Assembly (NCBI GenBank): GCA_012932295.1
Contig: JAAONU010000001.1
Span: forward strand, 42,939,134 to 43,003,133
Reading direction: 5' to 3'
Source of the DNA: Cyclina sinensis
Lineage: Eukaryota > Mollusca > Bivalvia > Venerida > Veneridae
DNA length: 64,000 bases
Of this stretch, positions 59,808-64,000 are shown one piece after another. How positions within the stretch are numbered: the stretch's first letter is position 1; every line of letters starts with the position of its first letter. The notes under the pieces are model-generated. The model had not been told where the DNA came from, searched no databases, and saw only the letters and a list, made by a program, of their open reading frames with translations. The translations under genes were made by a program, and so were the position numbers.

Positions 59808-60052
59808 GAGTAGTTGACGCAGTGTGCCTATACTATACAATGTATAGTGAGACTATATGTATAGTATCTATTTTTAGACACTGGAGCTGATGCAGTGCAT
59901 CAACTGCTCTGCCTATTCAATGTATAGAGAGACTAGCGTACCAAGTATCTATTTTTAGACACAGGAGCTGATGCAGTGCATCAACTGCTCTGGCCAATGA
60001 TCTCTATAGATTGTGTAATGAGGAGCTGATGCAGTGCATCAACTCCTCTGTT
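59808..60052 (+). repeat. Tandem repeat with palindromic TGATGCAGTGCATCA core, three to four copies
   Basis: GGAGCTGATGCAGTGCATCA followed by ACTGCTCTG or ACTCCTCTG occurs at 59883, 59964 and 60022; a diverged copy (GTTGACGCAGTGTGCC) is at about 59812. The first two exact copies are 81 bp apart and share GTATCTATTTTTAGACAC before the core. Strong identity of the core against diverged spacers is the notable part. Confidence 0.75.
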
Positions 60053-60184
60053 CCTATTATACGGATACGCTGGTTAAAGTGCGTAACAATGGACTGAGAA
60101 GTGAAATTACAGCTTGTACCTTCCATTCTACATTTAATGACCTATTCTAGATTTAAATAATAGTGTGTTATAGATAAAATTCAC

Positions 60185-60985
60185 TGCAAATGTCCGTAGA
60201 ATCGGACAATATCATCATCAAATTAAACTTACTTTACGACAATAAATCAAGCGTATTTTCGTAAGTGTTTGATAATTTAGTGTATATCAAATATATATAG
60301 TATTTTTTCTAATCTATCCTTATTATTTCTTTACTTAGTGCATCTTAAATGATTTTTGGAAATAAATGTTTTACTGCTAATTTCGTATAATCTGGCTACT
60401 CCTCTATTAATCTAAACTTTTTTAAACATCATCAAGCTTAATTTGATAAATATTTGATATTGACAGGCAATTAAAACATTTATAGTATTTTTTGTTAAAT
60501 AATCCTTATTATTTTATTACTTCGAGCATCTTAAAGATTTACGTAAAATGAGTGTTTCCCCCCCTCCCCCCCCCCCCCCCCGCGTTTTCCTTAGAATCGG
60601 ACTATTTCTTTAACAAATTAAACCTACTTAAAGTCATTAAATCAAGCTTATTTTCATAAATATTTGATATTAACAGGTAAATTTAACATATATATTATTT
60701 ACTTTAATCTATCTTTACAATTTTTTTACTTAGAGCATCTTAAATGTTTTCCGGAAATTCAATAATTCTTTCCGCGTTTTCCGTAAAAACAGGCTTTTTC
60801 GTTATCAATTTAAACTTACTCAGCATCATTAAATCAAGCTTTATTTTTATAAATGTTTGTTATTGAAGGATAAATAAAGCATATATAGTATGTTCAGTCA
60901 TTTACCTTTGTTATTTTTTTCAAAATGATTTCCGGAAAATCTATGGTTTTTTTCCGGGTTTTCCGGGACTTTTCCGGGTTTTACA
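60185..60985 (+). repeat. AT-rich satellite-like tandem array, about 190-210-bp unit, four copies
   Basis: AATCAAGC-type words occur at 60245, 60431, 60640 and 60832; each unit also has AAATATTTGATATTGACAGG-like and TTACTTAGAGCATCTTAAA-like phrases and a TTTTCCGTAGAATCGGA or TTTTCCGG word. A poly-C tract interrupts the array at about 60559-60582. No gene was seen. Confidence 0.75.
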
Positions 60986-60999
60986 CCTGCCCACAAATC

Positions 61000-63900
61000 T
61001 AAGTGATTATTTTCTTTGTTATTAAAAAGGCTGAAATTCTATATCTATTTAATACTTGTGTAAATTTTGCAAATCAGCATAAAAGCGTTTCCAGAATCTA
61101 TAAGAAGAGAGGCTTAATTGAGAATTTAATTAAGATCTCAATTAAGGACCTGATAATATGAACATTCAGGCGAGGCATCAAAAACGCAGTTTACTTTTCA
61201 AGCATACATGATAAGAGAAATGGAAGACATGGAATGACATTGTTATTTAAAGCAGGGTCTTCTATTTGAAAGACCCTGTTTATAGTGATGGGATGGACCG
61301 TGGCGAAACCATGAGTTTTGGAACTGAGCATATTTTTTATTACGTGTTAGATATGCCTTGAAATGGGGATGTGATTTTTTTATTTTTGTTTCTTTTTCGT
61401 TCTTTATTTTCAGATGCAACTAATGTTTAAATTCATATTCCTATAGCGAATAAGATTTTAAATAGAATAGACTGGAAAATGAACGAATAAAAGCAGACAC
61501 GATAGTTAGAAGATGAAAACTGCATTTTAATGAGGTGTATGGGACAGAATAGGACTTATTAAAGGGATGCAGATGAAACAAATATTTACAGCACCAACGA
61601 CTTCGACTGTATCAGTATGAAAATGCAATTGTGGAAGTTTTTGGTGAAAAGATAGTACAAAATATCTCAGTTATTGAGATAAATAAAACAACATAAGACA
61701 ACATAATAAGATAATATGGTATAATCTAGAATTTTTATTTCTTTCATGAGTGCCTGTTGACGAAGATGAGTTCTGAACATTTTTCTTAACTTTTACGAGT
61801 TTGAACGATCTAAAGTCACTAGTTATTTGTCAGAAGACTCCATTTTGCACCCCATGTGAATGGGCAACATCAGATGAACATTCATACCTGTCTAATTGTT
61901 ATGAACATTTGAGTTCTAAGTAATTCACATTTAAAAAGAAAGACAGGTGCTACCTTTAGACTGTTAAGAGCTGCAGAAATCATCTCATTGTTTTTACGGG
62001 TCGCTGAGTCTTTGCCAAAGTGTTATCTTTTGCGATATGTGGAAAATAACACTGAAAGATCCAGTTAAACTCGAAAGCAGCTGACTGACATCTTTTTTTC
62101 ATATCCAAGGGCCATGACCCGATCACATCATGAAAGGCTGTTATTGAAGTTCTGTATGTTGTTTGCAAACACACGGATGACATACATTTATAACGATTAC
62201 CAATACACGAGTTAAAACAATCTGCAAGCTTACCCTCAAAAGAAGAAACTGTTTTTTGAAATGATAATGTCCTATAAAAAGCTCTAATGAATCAACAAAA
62301 CGAACAAATTACACATACAAGTTAAAGCTGGATCTGATAGCATTGATGTTGACATTGGCAACATCAGTGAAAAACAGGAAAATATAAGGAGACGTAGTGT
62401 GAAAATAAGACGACGTCGGTATACCACAACCCACCCATACATCCCTTCAAAAAGCAAAACAATGGGGCATACGTATCCACCAGTGCAACACTATAGATGA
62501 GAAGACCATTAAGGGAACCAAAAGTAGCTTAGCCACTTTCCTGCTACGTGCAGAAAAAATCTAGATGATGCTGGGGTAAATTAGGAATTTGATATAAATA
62601 TAATCAATACCTTTTATCTTGTATCAGTACGTGAGACAGGGAAAGAGTTTAATACCCTTTTTATTCAAACTATCATAAATTATTCCAAATTTGTCTTGTC
62701 GATGTCAAAGTGGACAATTAGGGATAAAGTATAATTAATTGGTCTGTTTACATAGATATAAGTTGAAACGTAGTAGTTACAAGTAAATCGACTTTAAGTT
62801 CACAACATATTCGAAAGTGGAAGTAATGGAATGATTTACATAGTTTTGGAAGTGGTAAATAGGCCAGAAGAGTGGTATTTGTTTCGCTATTTGGGTTGAT
62901 TATTGATAAAAATGAATCTTAAAAGTTGGGTCAAGTGGAATGTTCTAAATGGACTAGATAATGACAGACTACTGACACGGTTTAGTAACAATTTAAAGCA
63001 TACCTCTGACGATTAATTTCGACTTGACTTTCTCGACGGCAGGTGTCTTGGCAGACTTGATCTCTTTCCACTTGTCAGCCAACACTAGACAGGCTATGTT
63101 AAAGCTGTTTTCGTTGTTGTCTTGGCCATCTTTGCTTAACAGGTGTATTGGTGGGTCACTTTATTTCTCCAAGCTCGAATAATCCAGAGCCATACCGATG
63201 CTCGTTTGACTGTTAAAGGGCTTAGTAGTTAACTTCGGAGGTCAGAGACAACTTCATGTGCCAAATGTCTCCAACGCCTCAAGTGGCTGGCAGTTCACTT
63301 TATTTATGCTTTTCATCTTCTCGTGATCAAACGAGCGTCAGCAATAGTCTCACTGATTTTTATTGAGTTTGCAGTATTTGCTAATAGGAAATAACTAGAT
63401 ATTCAAATACTCGAAGAATGCTTTTGAATGAAATCCCACCCCTTTACAGAATGACAGATTCAGACATTGTTGGTCATCATGTCTCCACCAAACTCTGTCA
63501 AGGATGGAGTGAACTTGACACTGTAAATTTTATTAAACTTTACAACATAACTGATATCTAAATGTACCCGTATACAATGTTATGTAAGATCATATGTGAT
63601 AGTTTTTCCAAGTTCAACAACTCTGGCTTTTATCTTGACGTAGTTATGTCCCCTTTTCGCAAACGGCTGCCAGATCGCATGGTAACATAAATTATATATA
63701 TTTAACGGTCAACTTTGAATTCAATTTGACATACAAAGGCCAGAATCTCTATATTTTATTTTGACATAATTATTCATCCTTTTCAACTGGACAATCGCGG
63801 CTTAATTTCTTTTTTGTTGAATCTCCCTTGAATTATTGTGTACATAACGTATTTTTTCCTCAATATGTCATATCCTGCACTTATATCAGAGGAAATGGTA

Positions 63901-64000
63901 TTTATCACAGTCGTTGATAAAGAAACAGGAAGTTAAAACGGTTATTGAATGTTACATGTAAACTTTGAATACACGATTTAAGTGAAGATCGCTTAAGAGG
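61000..64000. other. Right-hand intergenic region
   Basis: No gene is supported. A hairpin CAGGGTCTT...AAGACCCTG lies at about 61254-61280. The rest is AT-rich with short frames lacking protein-like features. Confidence 0.3.

Noticed and set aside
59875..60052. Iron-responsive element (CAGTGC loop) in the tandem palindromes
   Set aside because: The stem closes as TGATG/CATCA around a five-base CAGTG loop, leaving no unpaired sixth loop base and no bulged C at the required distance, so it does not fit the IRE fold.
1..64000. CRISPR arrays, prokaryotic operons, phage or plasmid features
   Set aside because: The window is eukaryotic: split genes with GT-AG introns, LINEs, SINEs and MITEs. The tandem repeats lack the regular short repeat/unique spacer pattern of CRISPR.

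Overview
This is a eukaryotic window, most likely from a bivalve mollusc. The genes have many small exons with GT-AG introns, and there are no operons. The non-coding DNA is AT-rich and loaded with hairpin- and tandem-bodied repeat families with CCGTCCGTC stretches and AAGGTCA motifs, which I associate with bivalve genomes. The species call is an inference from repeats and protein similarity; no search was run.

Three host genes can be reconstructed exon by exon. (1) At the left edge, minus strand, are the first two coding exons of a TM9SF3-like nine-transmembrane endomembrane protein (1870 to 406); the rest lies outside the window. (2) A complete MICAL-like (MICALL) gene runs on the plus strand from 18959 to 38723. 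It has a CH domain, one zinc module of a LIM domain, a long disordered linker carried by one 2.28-kb exon, and a C-terminal bMERB Rab-binding coiled coil. A small cassette exon may give an alternative tail. (3) A complete UPF0193 (EVG1/C22orf23-like) gene of 7 coding exons runs on the minus strand from 49576 to 45813, convergent with MICALL.

Between the genes the window is a record of transposition. Positions 5740-10815 hold two head-to-head non-LTR retrotransposons (jockey/CR1-like). The right one is broken by an 888-bp TIR element with a TA duplication whose removal restores the endonuclease reading frame. Positions 16561-17291 are a hAT-like non-autonomous element with an exact 8-bp target duplication, with an 87-bp element bearing a perfect 9-bp duplication nested inside it. 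A second copy of the small element lies at 58822-58901. Other material includes a third RT fragment (49977-50891), two tRNA-derived SINEs (1377-1590 plus strand, 46025-46250 minus strand), several long-armed foldback elements, and a decayed protein-coding fragment (about 56150-57260).

The most interesting pattern is a recurrent architecture shared by repeat families that differ in sequence (2745-3462, 11829-13930, 32781-33548, 40881-42325, plus remnants). Each has a terminal hairpin head, then a CGTC/CCGTC-rich stretch, then a tandem or higher-order body rich in AAGGTCA-type half-sites; in three families an arm of the head hairpin reappears inverted at the far end. A second notable pattern is a SINE whose 3' tail matches the 3' tail of the LINE in the same window.

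The three host genes have no evident joint function. TM9SF3 and MICALL both act in endomembrane traffic, but that is not evidence of linkage. Positions 10816-11828, 17300-18838, 42330-45800, 50900-54240, 55200-56150, 57260-58380 and 61000-64000 show no gene I can support.
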